In this document: positions 35,528 to 48,164 of the stretch, piece by piece
Layout: every line of letters starts with the position of its first letter
How positions within the stretch are numbered: the stretch's first letter is position 1
Assembly (NCBI GenBank): GCA_005765155.1
Contig: VCCP01000003.1
Span: 4,154,001 to 4,218,000 of the forward strand
Reading direction: 5' to 3'
Length of the DNA: 64,000 bases
From: Zelopaecilomyces penicillatus
Lineage: Eukaryota > Ascomycota > Sordariomycetes > Hypocreales > Pseudodiploosporaceae
Notes under the pieces: model-generated
What the model saw: only the letters and a program-made list of their open reading frames with translations
The model's database searches: none
What the model was told of the DNA's origin: nothing
Position numbers and translations under genes: made by a program

Positions 35528-38500
35528 TATTTCTTCTCCTTGTTCATGTCGGCATTCAGATATCGTTTCTCTAAAATCTATCGTTCGTTAGATATATAGA
35601 TCCATGCTGAGGTGGGCAGACAGCCAGAGTCCGTAGCAACCAACAAAAGTGTTGCCAGGCTCATAACCCCATGAGCGAATCAGTTGGCCAGTCCGCCGAG
35701 AAGCACAAAGGCGCCTCCAATCTTGGAAATGCCATTTCCTAAAGAGGGTGCTATTGCCGTCTTGCTTCGCCCGCTAGAATGTCCACTCCCAGAAAATCCT
35801 GGATCCGATACGTAGTACATATGAGCGTTTGCTCAGGTGGCCGAGGCAGTCCGCCCTCCGCCCCGCGCCGACCCCTTCGTGCCGGCACACTTGAGACGAT
35901 CTACGACTTGAGTGGCCGTGGATCAATGCTCTCTGCGCGACCGGTCTGAAGAACTGGTAGGTTTTATGCTGGGGCTCACACTCTTCTTAGGCGAGAAATT
36001 GCTCATGGTTGACCGGGTCCTTCGCAGACGTCACTGTTCGCTCAAGGAAATTCCCATCTCCCAACGCAACATCTTGCCGTCTCATCTGCGCATAATCACA
36101 AACGGGCGAGTCCATGTTTCGGACACACATGCATGCAGAATGCGGCACATATGTATAAAGGCTGCAGCACAACTGCCCATGACTGTCGCCTATCGATGTC
36201 AACTAATGCATCTCTAGAAATGCTCCCTCAAAAAATCATGTCCGTACAGGTAATAAGCTCTGTAAAACTAGGCTACTTGCCGATGAGGGTTTACGGCGGA
36301 GGCGGACCGATGGTGCATCGGCAAACTTTGTTCGTGGAACATTCCGCCCAGGGTCAAGCCCCCAACGCGACGGCGCTTGGGCGCCGATTGCATCCAGAGT
36401 ACGGAGGATCAACTTCGTAACTATTGCGCCAGCCTTGTTCTAGGCTTTGCTGAGCCAAGACAACCTGTCAACGTGTCTAACCCACAAGCGAGCATGGTCG
36501 GAGTTGTGTGGGCACACCGGAACCTCGTGGCCTGCAAACGCCACACCCATCCAGAACCGACTAGCACTTGAATGATCGTCATCCCAGAAGGCGTTTGGGA
36601 GAACACAGGTATCAGACCTCTCTTTGGGCTACATCTTTCTCTCACCCGGCCCTCGTAGCCGCTAATATGTGCCACCTTCCGAGACCCTTGTTTTTACCGG
36701 CAGCAGAACAACGATGTGTCATGATCTACCAAGCATCGAGGGCCACAAGGGGTTGACGTGCTAATAAGGGACAAAGTCATTTCCCTCATCATCTCAGCTT
36801 GAGAGTTCAGTGCTGTACGAGCACGGGGCGGGCGTTCCGGACATGCCCATGTTGAGGCGCTGCTTCGGCGCCTCCAATAAGCCCACGCGGGTATCCGTCA
36901 TCGCGCCCAGATGACAATACCAACTCCACTTATCGTAAGCAAGATTCTATCAAACAAAATGGCTTTGAACTCCCCTCTCTATACTTTTTCTTTTCTTTTT
37001 TGCCGTTTGTTGCTTTTTGCCCCCCTTTCATTTCGTTTGGACGCCAACGCACGTGTACTCAAATGGTTATCTACGCATAGGCCTGGTTAAACAGATTTAC
37101 TCTAAACCCTACCTCATGGTTACCATGCTGGGATTCAACGTGTGAAAAGCATGGCTTAATATCTGACTTCATCCATGGATACACAGCCAAACCACATGTT
37201 GCTTATGTGCTTGGGGTTCTTTACTGAGTGGTCAAGCATACACTAGCAATTACGGCTGCTGATCCGTTTGCCGCGGGAGGAAAGAATACTCATCAAACCC
37301 CGAATCACCCACTGCAGCAGCCTCAATGACAAGTGTGACGTGAGGCTCTTGATCATATGGGCGAGAGCTAGTAGAGAAATGAATCTCATTCACAAAGTTG
37401 GACTATCACATATTCTACCTGGCGATGACCATAGTCAAAGGTCTCAAGTAGCAAATCAGAAAGCAGTTACCCGCATGTCGAGATTATGATATGCCTTGTC
37501 CTAGAGAGCGGCCGACTCTAGCAAACATCACCAGGAATTGATCTCTCGCGGTACCATTTTCATACTTGTGATGACTGTCGGTCTTTTCCGCCGATCTTTG
37601 TTTCGAATATTGATGCAATTACTTATAGTCCGCCTAGCAATGCCTCAAAAGCTCATATTTGAAATTGTTGTATTTCGATAGGCAGCTATTTAATTGCCTG
37701 TAAAGTCCATATTGTAAGCCGCCACAATCAAAGACGTCGGTACCAGTAATCATCTATTTGTCCCATTTAAGAGCGCAGATCCAGGAATTCAGCACAGTGA
37801 GAAGAAACCGACCCAGGCGCCAATCCCTACGTTGACTGAACCCCGACAGTATTTGTGGGTTCGACTGTATGTAAGTAAAGTTGATGTGATTTCTCAAGAA
37901 CCCATAGCCGCACACTCGACAGAAATTATTCAGGACTTATTTTGAGTCGATTCGCATTTCCAGGAGCCATCTGCCCAAATGTAATTGCTATACTGCTAGC
38001 CACAGTGGAGTATTCCCATTGTTCCAGAAAGTCGCTCCTTGAGGATGGGCAAGACCCCTGTAAGGCTAGGGGAGCATAGTGCCGGGGTAAACTTCCAGAA
38101 TCGTTAAGGTGTGTGACGGGTTGGGTGAGTTGATCAGCATGGTGCAGGAGGATCCTCCCGTCGCCTTGGCACACCACTAATGGGCAACAAAGCTTTGACG
38201 GAGGATTGTTACTGGCTACAGGGGCTTCCAGAACTCTGGGGGCCATTCACCCACCTTCTCTTCGAAAGTGCCAGGCAAAATTCCGGTACGTTGCACAATT
38301 GGAAGCCCAGGCAGCACAATGTTGACCGATTTGGACTCGAGCAATGTTGGATAAAAGCATTAATCTAGGCAAGTTCGTTTTAGTTAACTGAACCATGCGG
38401 CGGAGAATATGAACCTCGTTTTTGCCACGAGACAAAATCTGGCGGGTGCGCCACACAATGCAATATCGGTTGAACGGGCGGCGCTGTGCCGCGTTGGTGA

Positions 38501-38631
38501 CATCCTGGGCCAATGATGTGACTATCATTAATTAACCCACTGTGCTTTTGTCCGCCAATCATTTGACACAGGCGGTGCTGGGCTGGATATACCTGTCATT
38601 GTACGGCGCAGTGCAGATACCGATGATGCTC

Positions 38632-38667
38632 CATTGGTGTAGTGGTGTATTGGTGTATTGGTGTAGG
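38632..38667 (+). repeat. TTGGTGTA octamer-type tandem repeat
   Basis: Imperfect repetition of ATTGGTGT / AGTGGTGT, four copies in a row. Confidence 0.75.
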
Positions 38668-39323
38668 GAACTCGTGCTTTGCATCCTGTCTCTGCAGGGT
38701 ATTGCTGCACCTTGGTTGCTGTTACTCTTGGATTTTGCACTCTCGCGAAATGGAGTCATCTGGCACCTATGTGGTCGTTCATGGGAAATTCTGGCCCGGC
38801 AAGCATTCCCAGTATTCGTAGGCGCGTCCTGCTTGCAGACAGGTTTTGCTGTATATATTTGCTTGCGATGTGATTACTTCCAATGCTGACGGCGGAAATG
38901 AATGAATCAAAATATAGGTTCTGCCAGCGAGGAGAAAATGCAACGGGGGGCAGGGGGTCCGGATCAGCTGGGCAGCGCTCAGCCAGCATTCCCAATAGAC
39001 GATTTGATAGTAGAGTTTCTCTCAAGGCGATGAAGGCATCAACCAGAACTCATCAGGTCGACTCTTGCTCTAACCCTGTGCAGCAGATGCACAGGTCTAC
39101 AGTGTGATCACTCGTCCAGCTTCCCTTCTGCACTGTAACTAGTGGGCCGTCAGTCACCTTGCGGGCGTCCCAACCCAGCGGACCCAGAACATGGCTCGTT
39201 TGATTGGTTGGCGGCCCTAAAGCAGAACAGTAGAAGAAGCCATGACGCCGCTGTGCCAACAACTTGTAAGCGACATATCGAAGTTCAGGTTGTTGACCAT
39301 TGGGGTACTGTACGCGGTATGAC

Positions 39324-39350
39324 GCTCACTGCTCACTGCTCACTTCTCAC
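39324..39350 (+). repeat. GCTCACT tandem repeat
   Basis: Three copies of GCTCACT followed by a degenerate fourth (TCTCACT). Confidence 0.75.
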
Positions 39351-42300
39351 TCCCAGGTCTATGTATGAATTATTGTTTTAGACTACTGGATAGTCCCCGG
39401 ACCAGTTGGTGCAAGTTGTCAAGTTGCAAATGTGATTGAGAGGAGATGGTAGAGGGCGGGGGCTGTCGCCCACCACTACGATGACTTCGTTGGCAGCCAA
39501 CCAACCTATCATGGAAGGCACGCTGGAGGCAGGCCTGGCGATCCCTCCCACCTGCCTCCTTAGTGCCCGCAACTCCTTCCCTATCTCATCGTTGTTCGAT
39601 GGCCAAGTGAACAACTAACAGCAGGTACCTTACCCAGAAGTAGTCCCTGCCTACAATTTGTACGCCGAACGAGGACGAAGTTCAGCTGCCCAAGATAGAA
39701 CAGGCAGTTCCAATGTCGCTGGAGCACTTGTAGTGGCGGGTCGCACGTACATCATCGTACCTGCTCAGAGTCACAGTGGCCGCTTCCGCCAGAGCTCGAC
39801 CGATCTGCGCACGCTTACGTAGCACAGACAGGCCACGACGAGCTAAAACCATCACATAACCAACTATTTGCTCCTGCTGATGCTCACAATTCACAATCTC
39901 GTCAAACACTGCCACGTTTTCCCACCTCTCCTGCCAGTGGATCACTTGCGATGGACAAGGAAGTCGCAGACCCTCTCAGTACTCATATATGACACATGCA
40001 GCCATGTCGCGAGTATTAAATGTCAAACGACCTGTAGCGTCGCGGGAGACTGCCGCAAAAGCAAAATAAAAATGGTTAAGAGACAAGAGCAAAGAGTCAA
40101 GGGCAATGATCAAAGCACCGAGAGAAATAAACATGGCGCTGGGTTCATGGCCGCGGCTTGCGCGGATGCCCAACCGGCATGGTGATCAGCTAGGCTACCC
40201 TTGTTGCTCCACAGTGGAGATACATGCAACTTTCTTGGTGATGTATGTGGTACTTCCAGCATCCTTGAAATCAAGACCTCACTAATCCATGACAGTACGG
40301 AGGTACCAAGCCTATAACTTGAATCTGTACCGACAGCCCGCAACTAATACTATCGGTATATAGCTTGCAGCCTTTATCAATGCCCAAGCTAGGTTACTGA
40401 GGCTTGCTGATCAAGATTTTAGCTTGTGAGCACACTTGTTCTCGCTTCACGATTGACACTGTTTCTCAACTGAGTTAATCATCGTCGGCGCCGCAGCCCT
40501 ACCCGGATGTCGATCTTGCCCACTTTTCATCATTACGATACCACCTGCTTTGCCAGATAAGCTCTCTCACCTTGTATGACCATCAGTTACTGTTGGGGTA
40601 AATCCTCCTCTCCGTTTCTCTAAAGATACTCCCGCCAAGTGCAAATTTTGTTCTTTAACCAGCAGGTTGGTTCAGATTCAACCACAATCGCATGCCCCGG
40701 CCAAGAGCCTGCCTGGTTAGGAAGTTAGTCAAAAGGTGCAACGTGTCACGCGCTTCCGAGACATTAAAAAGATGGTTTTGCAACCAGGCAGACCTAAGAC
40801 TACATAGTGTGCCCCAACGGAACTGGGTATTTAAAAGCGGCTTGGCATGACTATCAACAGCGGTAAATTCTTGGAGTTTCGCTAGTTCCCTTTCCCATAA
40901 GCTGACACCATTCAGTACTTGCCACAGAGCCCTGGCATGTCAGGAGAACCATTCAAAACACGGAAACTAGATTTTTTTTGGGTGGTAACCATTTATAGGT
41001 GTGGTCACTGTGCCTTGCTACACACTCAGTTAATCTAAGCACGCCAACAAGTCACTAGATACTCAATGCTGAAATTTTATGAAGGGGGTTTGAATTCCAG
41101 AGCCCAAACACGGCGAAGTGGACTTGAAGCAAAATCTTGATGCCTTGTCATGTTCTTTTGCGTATCGAAGTCTATGACAAGCGGGAAAAAATCCAGCCTT
41201 GACAACTAAAGCAACTCTTGTTGCAGATCAGTGAGGAATCCAGCCAACATTTTATCTCAATCCCATTAATCGGACTGACCCCAATCATTACTCACCTCAT
41301 GGTGTCATATGACAAAACGGAGTCCACTCATTTATATGCCCACTTTCTCGTCTGGCATCTTGCGCAAAAAAAGGCAGCGGCATATTTTAGTATCGAAATA
41401 CAACGTCATGATGCGCATGCTCTGTATCCTTAGAGGCTTATTTTCTCGGTCCTCGCCAGTTGTTGTGGGAGTTGCAACCAAATTAATTGGAACCGCCTGC
41501 AAATTATATAGCTCTTCTTTATCACACATTGGGGCGTGTAGCACTCATTCGATTGTCTACTGCGATTCTACGAATTTTGATGGAATGATGCGTCATCTAT
41601 TACCACCTGGTTGAAGGCTGGATAGAGTGATTGCAACATCGATGGATATTTCCTTACCCCAAACCGACGCCTCCGGTAATATCACCCATGATCAATGTCA
41701 TTTCTCATATAATCACGACGGGCTAAAGAGGTGAAGTTGGAAAGAAAAAAAACCAATGAAACTCCCCGGGATTTCGGAGTAGCCATGGTGTATTCCTAGC
41801 ATCGGATTCAAGTTTGTCTTAGGCGGCTATGAGGTATGTGGCCCCGTGCAAGCGCTCCCACCAACTTGATCCTGGAGAAAGAGTGTTTGAAACGATTGAC
41901 AGGATGATTTGATACACAAGTTCTGGGTTCTGTTGAGTTTTGCACACTTAAGCCTCAACATGGCGCAGAAATTGAACATCTGATAGACAAGCTTGCGTCC
42001 AGTGCCTGCTTTGACCATCCCAATAAGGATTGAAGCAACTAAACTCGAAAATAACCGCGGCGGCAAGTATCACGATTGATCACCGGTGGTGACCATTATT
42101 AAACGGCGGAGTATGCACATGTAGAACTTTCGGGGGATGTAGGTTCGACGAGCGAAAGACGGGTAAAAGACGAGGCTATATGTAAGTCGACCCTGCGATG
42201 ATCATGCCTCCAATCCGAGTTAGAAGGAAACGAATATTTGTTTAACCAAACGTTAAACAGCAGGTCGCATTAATCTACATGGGTATAGATAAAAAGACCC

Positions 42301-44401
42301 GTATCAACCATGTTGCTGGAGCTGCAAATATAGAACTCAAGTGTTGCGCATACGCAAGAACAAAAGGGTTATTTGCAAGTTGAAGAATGGCTAAACAAGG
42401 CGATGGTGCGCATTAAGTCGCCCCTTGACAGGCAATGTCCAGATCGACATGGTTGGGCAATGGATTAACACGGTCTCATTGCGCCATTTGCGACGTTACC
42501 TTCCCCATGCATCTGCACCCTCGACAAACGCAAAGCGCAGCTTCGTATGTACTTGCTTGATCAGTCAATAAGCCTTACCATCTCAAACTTGGCATGTGTT
42601 AAATTATGGGTTCTTGCTAAGCGTTCCGCCTTTACCCCAACAATAGCCCTGCTGTTACCAACAAAAAGACTTGGCTATGATAGGGGAGATGAGATAATTT
42701 AGGGGGAAGAGGGGAGAAGAAAGGCAATGGATGAGGCGCAAAAGCACTTGGAGACTTTGACAACACATTTCATCGGTCGCAAAATATGATGACGATAACT
42801 TATCTGCCATCGGCGATTTCTCTCCGGATCGGATGATTAAATCCGATCAACAGAATCAGCCTCGATCTGGGAAGCCCAAGGGCGCTCTGTAAGGTAAGAG
42901 CTGGTCATGTTATTGTGTGTCTATACTAGGTGTGCTGCATATTGACGCAATGTGCGTTACATGTTTGCATGAAGATGGCTTTGCAGATCAAAGATCTGCT
43001 GCTTTTGCACATTCGTCACGATAACCTACAACGCTCCGCACCCCACTGCGCTGGATTAGCAGTTGATTTCTGTGTCGTTTTGTTTTCCGCATTTCAACAC
43101 GCTTGCATAGCATTATAGACTACATACTGTACAAAGGGGATTTGGATATCCCAAGCGAGATTGAAGGTGTCGCTCTAAAAGTTGAAGCCGCCCCCCAAAA
43201 AGACTGTCCGAGCCACCACCCTCTGAGCGAGGCGAAAATTGGCGGTTACCCGAACCCGTACCCGGTCTGCAACAGGGCATGCGTTTCCACCACAGCCGGC
43301 CTGTTTCGTATATGTGTCGAGTCGTAACATATCAACAGACCTACACTTATGGAAACGTTTCCCTCTTTTTCTTTGATAGGCAGGGTAACGACTCATCAAG
43401 TCCCGACAGGGAACGCATCCCCTACACGCAAAGTGTCTGTGGAGAATCAACTAGCAATTCAGCTCCGAGTGCGGTTCCATTGTAAGGGCAATGCGACGGT
43501 ATTATTCGGGCACAAGCTTTGTTTCGCTCAGGGTAGATTGGTTGGTTGGGTCCAGGTTGCCTAGATCAAAACCAACACATTGCAAACAAGGTCGATGACA
43601 ACATAACATAAAAGTGGAAATCCAATTTCCCAGAGGGAAAATATGGTGAATCGAAGCGAGCGGGATGGACTTTCCAGTCTCCACTGGATCGCGATAGGCT
43701 GTTAAATGATGGTTTGATGCACACACTGGTGGAGACGCAGCCAGCGCGGAAGATGATGGTGACGGAGTTGCGAGCCGGGTGCTTCCAGTGTCTCCACAAA
43801 GAATGGAGAAGGTGAGGCTTCTAGAAGCCCGTCGGGGCTCGTTGATATTGCTCGTCCCACCAAGCTGAGTTTTTACCATCCAACAGGAGGCGCCCCACAA
43901 GGGTTCGATGGGCGTATATTGTTTCCACTGAAATTTTCCACAGACATGAAATGTTCCCACAGCTTCCTACACCTATTGGACAAAGTTTTGTTGAGGCTTC
44001 TCTTTGGCCGGAGACCATCAAGGTTTCGTAGCCATGCACAGGGCTGAAAATAGGATAAGCTACGATAGCTACTTAGCCTCCTCTGTCTTAGAACCCCATT
44101 ACATCAATATCAGTGCAGATATGCAAGCAGCGTCTTGGCTTCCGGTTAGAGACTAGCGCCTATCGCCGTTCGGAAGACCGGAATGCTTCCTTCCCAGGCG
44201 ACCGGTACGTGACTCTGGGCAAGCTTTCAGCCTTCTCCCAATCTGAACCTTGAACGTATCCAGCCCTATCGTATATCGGTAGGTAGACATGCTCCGTCGA
44301 ATCGCCGGCCACCCTTACGTTTTGTGGTGTTGTCGTCTGCAGCTGTACTGAGACGAAGGAGACAACAGAGGCAACTTGAGCAACCGGAGGCAACGAAAAT
44401 C

Positions 44402-46172
44402 ATGGACGCTGTGCAACCCCCGAGCAAACCATGTCACAACTGCCGGCGCCAGCGGCTCCGGTGTGACCGGTCGTATCCACACTGCAATAAGTGTGCAGCT
44501 GCGGGAAAGGAATGCCTGGGTTATGGCCAGCTTTTTAGGTGGACAGGAGCCGTTGCCAGCCGTGGAAAACTGGCAGGACGGACGTCGAGTGCGCCTGTGG
44601 TGGCCGCATCACCGTCGACACAGTCCGATACCGACTCCATAGGAACCCGCTCATCAGAGTCCGCATCTCGGAGCAGCAGCGGCCTTGGCAGCAGCAGATC
44701 TTCGACGCATGAGCCGGCAGATGGAAGCCACATGCAGCTTATCCATCGAACCCAGCCGGCCCGTGTTCAGCTGTCCGCCCCCTGGGTGCTGGTCGACCCG
44801 TTATATCAGGATCTCGGAAACTCCCATCGATATTATCTTTCATACTGTATGTGTGCTTCAACTCCTTTCCCTCTTCCGTTGTCAATGTGTCTCTTTGTAG
44901 CATAAGAGACTACACGATGGTAATGTGAAATGCTCACAATTGCCATCCAGTTACCACAAGACTATGTAAAGACCTCGTGTCTCAGGACGTGCCAGAGTGC
45001 AATCCATTCCGCGGCCTTCTCGCCTTGACCAAAACTCATCCCGTTTTGCAATACATTATAGTGGCTGCCTCAGCAGCTCACATGTCCAATCTGGTTAAAG
45101 CTACTCTACCTCCTGCCAATGGGAACAGAATGATATCCTACGGCGGCGATGATGTATCAAGAAATGCCCTCAAAGACGCACTTGTAGCCAAACACAAAGC
45201 TCTACATTTGATGCGCAGCGCCTTGCAAGACATCGAAACAACGGGTGGCGATATTGTTCTCGCTGCTGCTCTTTTCTTCGTTAACGTCGAGCTGATTGAG
45301 TCAGGCAAACACGGATGGAGAGCCCATCTTGATGGGGCGGGAAAAATCATGTCGCTGCTGCGGCCTACAGAGGGATCAGACAGTGTACTGCGTAACTACT
45401 TGCTCTCCGACTGTGTTGTGTAAGTTGTCTTATAATACTCTTTGTCTCTTAACGATAATAACTGACGCTGTAAAGCTATTTCATATTGGCCTCGGCGTTC
45501 ATGCCTGTTGCGTACGCAACAAATTCATATTTTCAGCCTTCTCAGATTCCCGAAATACTGGGACGGGCAGCAGCAAACTGCTATCTATGTTGCCCTCCTG
45601 ATATGTTGGAGATTTTGCACTCGGCCTCACAACTCTCCTATACCCAGGATGGAGGAGTTTTCTCCGACCAAGTCAAAGAGGCTGGCGCAGCTCTACTTCA
45701 GCGTGCTCAGGACTTGGACATTGACGCCTGGGCCCGCGATGACCGGAACGTTCCTTCTCTCAACAGCGTGCCCGTTAATAGTCGTGTACATGCTGGGTCG
45801 GCTCACCGACTTGCTGCATGCCTATATATTCTACAAGCAATTCCACCAGTGGGCGAGTTTGTCGGAAGCGATCTTGTGGAGTCTTTGAGTAGCGAGATTT
45901 TTGAACACCTATCCAACGTTCCTGACGACGATCCAAATTTCAAAGCAACTACTTGGCCAACCTTTATTGCTGGGGCAGGGGCGACATGTCCCACTAGGCA
46001 AACCTGGGTGATGAACAGACTTCATAGGTTGGTGGCGTACTGCCCCTGGGGGTTTATCTATACTGCAATGGATACCCTTGAAATCATTTGGGGTCTAGGG
46101 GAGGAAGAACGAAGGTCTAGGAGTTGGGTCCAGATCCTGAAGGATCCAGACATGAATTTCTTGATTGTCTGA
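44402..46172 (+). CDS. Zn2Cys6 transcription factor with Fungal_trans_2 domain (Acr-2-like)
   Basis: Three exons, 44402-44846, 44951-45419 and 45476-46172 (phase 1 and phase 2 introns), giving 536 residues. The binuclear zinc cluster has all six Cys at 11, 14, 21, 28, 31 and 38 (CHNCRRQRLRC...CNKCAAAGKEC), followed by LGYGQLFRW, a signature seen in the Acr-2 group. A Ser-rich linker leads to a helical regulatory region with NPFRGLLAL, HPVLQYIIVAASAAHMSN, KHKALHLMRSAL and GADIVLAAALFFVNVELIESG-like elements typical of Fungal_trans_2. Neurospora acr-2 affects acriflavine sensitivity; the targets here are unknown. PARG follows 454 bp downstream on the same strand, making it a possible target. 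The start was taken at the Met before DAVQPP; an upstream in-frame GTG is not a likely start. Confidence 0.87.
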
Positions 46173-46626
46173 TATTTACTAGCGAGGGTATCAATCACAC
46201 TGAGAGCTAATATCCGCTGGTCGCGATCCAACTCAGTGATTGATACCAAACTACACGACTATCGAGCCAAACATCTTCCTTGAAATTATACGGATTCTGC
46301 GCCTGAAGACATAAGCTTCCTTACTTTGATCGAAGACTTACTTATAATATGGATACGATTGACGCTATCGAAAGCCTCCTGTTCTACGAATTACCATCAG
46401 CTGCCTCGTCAACTCCGCAGAGAGACTAACTAGCCAGAAACCCCGCACTTATTTATGCATTTACATAGGAATGCCACTATACTAGATGACTCATCCTATA
46501 TCATTGACATCACGACTACAGTTCCTCACGCTAGTTTGCGTTGCGGCTGATAGCCTATTGTGCTGCTTTCGTTGTTCCAAAAGAGTCAACTCCGCCATCC
46601 AGGGTGTTAGTCATCTAAATCTAACC
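46173..46626. other. Intergenic between regulator and PARG
   Basis: 454 bp containing the 3' flank of the Zn2Cys6 gene and the PARG promoter. An in-frame Met at 46486 extends the PARG frame upstream but adds a hydrophobic, Cys-rich stretch not expected of the family, so this part is treated as leader. Confidence 0.5.
46187..46247. repeat. Imperfect inverted repeat / potential hairpin
   Basis: Arm 46187-46204 (GGTATCAATCACACTGAG) pairs with 46232-46247 (CTCAGTGATTGATACC): 16 base pairs with a two-base bulge and a 27-nt loop. It begins 15 nt after the regulator's stop codon. Confidence 0.75.
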
Positions 46627-48027
46627 ATGGCAGCGGCTTGGTCTAAATTTACACTACCCTGTTCGCCGTCTTACCGGTGCTTGGATCGATTTAGTATTCT
46701 TGAGGATTCTGACGAGGACGTGGATGGCCTCGTGCAGTTCTGGCATTTGCTCCAACGGCTTCTGAAACAGCCAGTTACAAATTCGTCCCAGCTTATCGAT
46801 ATACTTGAGACCATCTTGATCACCTTGAATGGCTCATCTGGAGCCGCTGGTGATTATGGCACCCTTAAGGTTGTTGTGGAACAACTTAATCACAACGACA
46901 ATTTCTTCTCTCGATTATGGCCCCGAATTGTCCAATATGCCCTTTTAATGCCGCATTGCTTCCCTGACAGCTCGCTCGAGGTCTTGGAACCTGATATGAA
47001 AATTCACCACACCGAAATTCAATCAGCATCACTGCTGGCTCATCAATTTCTTTGCACCCTGCCAGCGCCAGCATGGCGTGACGGGTTCAATGACTTCAGC
47101 ATTTGGTACAACTTAGAGCAGAGGCACCCAAAGGCTGTACAAACCTATCTCAAAGCCTTACTGTTTTATTTTGAACAGCTGGGTGATAGGTCTGACGAGG
47201 TCCGTGTTGAGGAGGACATCTCCAGGCAAGGAACCGAATACCAACTTCATACTTTCAAAGCTCCGCATATTCTCGCAACGGAGCATTGGGAGACTGTGCC
47301 ATTAGCTGAAATCGAGATGGTAGATCTAGAAAGATATAGTACAGAGCAGCAAGAGCTAGCCCATCAAGGATTGAATGGGGCTGTTGTGGTCCTAGCAAAC
47401 AAGCATATTGGATTTGGTCAGTCGGCTACCCAGGAGGAGCTATACGTAGCAAACTGCCCTCAATCGTGTCCCGCAGTGCTCTTCACCCCTCCATTAGAAG
47501 ACGACCAGGTGCTGGTCATCCGGGGAGCTGCGCCTATGTTTCGAATATCTGGGCAGCGCCGAGACATTTCCTGGGAAAGTCTAGATGTACAGGAGAGGTG
47601 TGGTGGCAGAATGCTCTTTATGGATGCTTTGGAAGTTGACAATATGGATGATGGCGACGGCTTACCCGACTTGGGAGCGGGAAATATCTTACGAGAGCTG
47701 AGGAAGTCCTACACCGCATTTGCCTCGTGGGAAGGCGGTCGAGAAGCAACTATATCGACAGGGCTGTGGGGATGTGGTGCATTTAATGGGAATCCTGGAG
47801 TAAAGGTGACGATTTTGTGGATGGCGGCTTCATTGGCAGGAAAAAGGCTGAGGGTGATTTGCGATCCTTCGAACGCTGAATTCTCAGCCAAGTTTGGCCA
47901 ATTTATTGACCAGGTACCGCGGTTTTGGAAAATGCAACATCTTATGGAAAGCCTGCTTACAATGCCTCGGAGTCTTCGACAGCTGGAAACTGTGGATTGG
48001 CTCCTCAAAAGTTTTCCTGGCGTGTAA
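46627..48027 (+). CDS. Poly(ADP-ribose) glycohydrolase (PARG)
   Basis: An intronless frame of 466 residues from the ATG in ACCATGG context. It has the PARG layout: an N-terminal helical part starting LPCSPSYRCLDRFSILEDSDEDVDGLVQFW, then the macrodomain-like catalytic core. The signature segment reads ANKHIGFGQSATQEELYVANCPQ; the catalytic Glu pair is in QEE (269-271) and Asn258 matches the ribose-binding Asn. LFTPPLEDDQVLVIRGA, GQRRDISW and TGLWGCGAFNGNPGVKVTILWMAAS follow, the last matching the conserved TGNWGCGAFGG block. PARG hydrolyses the ribose-ribose bonds of poly(ADP-ribose) in the nucleus or cytosol. The usual GGG of the signature is GFG here and the loop to QEE is about three residues shorter than in human PARG. 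No PARP lies in the window. Confidence 0.87.
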   Translation: MAAAWSKFTLPCSPSYRCLDRFSILEDSDEDVDGLVQFWHLLQRLLKQPVTNSSQLIDILETILITLNGSSGAAGDYGTLKVVVEQLNHNDNFFSRLWPRIVQYALLMPHCFPDSSLEVLEPDMKIHHTEIQSASLLAHQFLCTLPAPAWRDGFNDFSIWYNLEQRHPKAVQTYLKALLFYFEQLGDRSDEVRVEEDISRQGTEYQLHTFKAPHILATEHWETVPLAEIEMVDLERYSTEQQELAHQGLNGAVVVLANKHIGFGQSATQEELYVANCPQSCPAVLFTPPLEDDQVLVIRGAAPMFRISGQRRDISWESLDVQERCGGRMLFMDALEVDNMDDGDGLPDLGAGNILRELRKSYTAFASWEGGREATISTGLWGCGAFNGNPGVKVTILWMAASLAGKRLRVICDPSNAEFSAKFGQFIDQVPRFWKMQHLMESLLTMPRSLRQLETVDWLLKSFPGV

Positions 48028-48164
48028 TTGCGAATTATTCTTCTTGAATTTATGAAAGATCTAATAACTATTATGTTAACATATTATCTACGACGTTAAA
48101 CAGATACTCCTTTTTTAAGTAAATCAAGCTCGGCAATGCTTACATGCGCTTTCTATCCCAGTTC

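Larger units (their letters stand above)
34484..44401. other. Large gene-poor tract upstream of the C2H2 gene
   Basis: About 9.9 kb without a supported gene. The proximal part is the probable long regulatory region of the C2H2 gene with a C-run and a pyrimidine microsatellite. Farther out (36-44 kb) are short frames only, a GGTGTATT-type repeat near 38.65 kb and a CTCACTG repeat near 39.3 kb. The last few hundred bases should hold the promoter of the Zn2Cys6 gene. Confidence 0.5.

Noticed and set aside
43190..43330. Short frames upstream of the Zn2Cys6 gene as a possible extra exon
   Set aside because: No splice phase joins them to the zinc-cluster exon, and the family normally starts close to the first Cys.
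46486..46626. N-terminal extension of PARG from an upstream in-frame ATG
   Set aside because: The extension is hydrophobic and Cys-rich and unlike the family; the ATG at 46627 has a better context (ACCATGG) and begins where conserved sequence begins.
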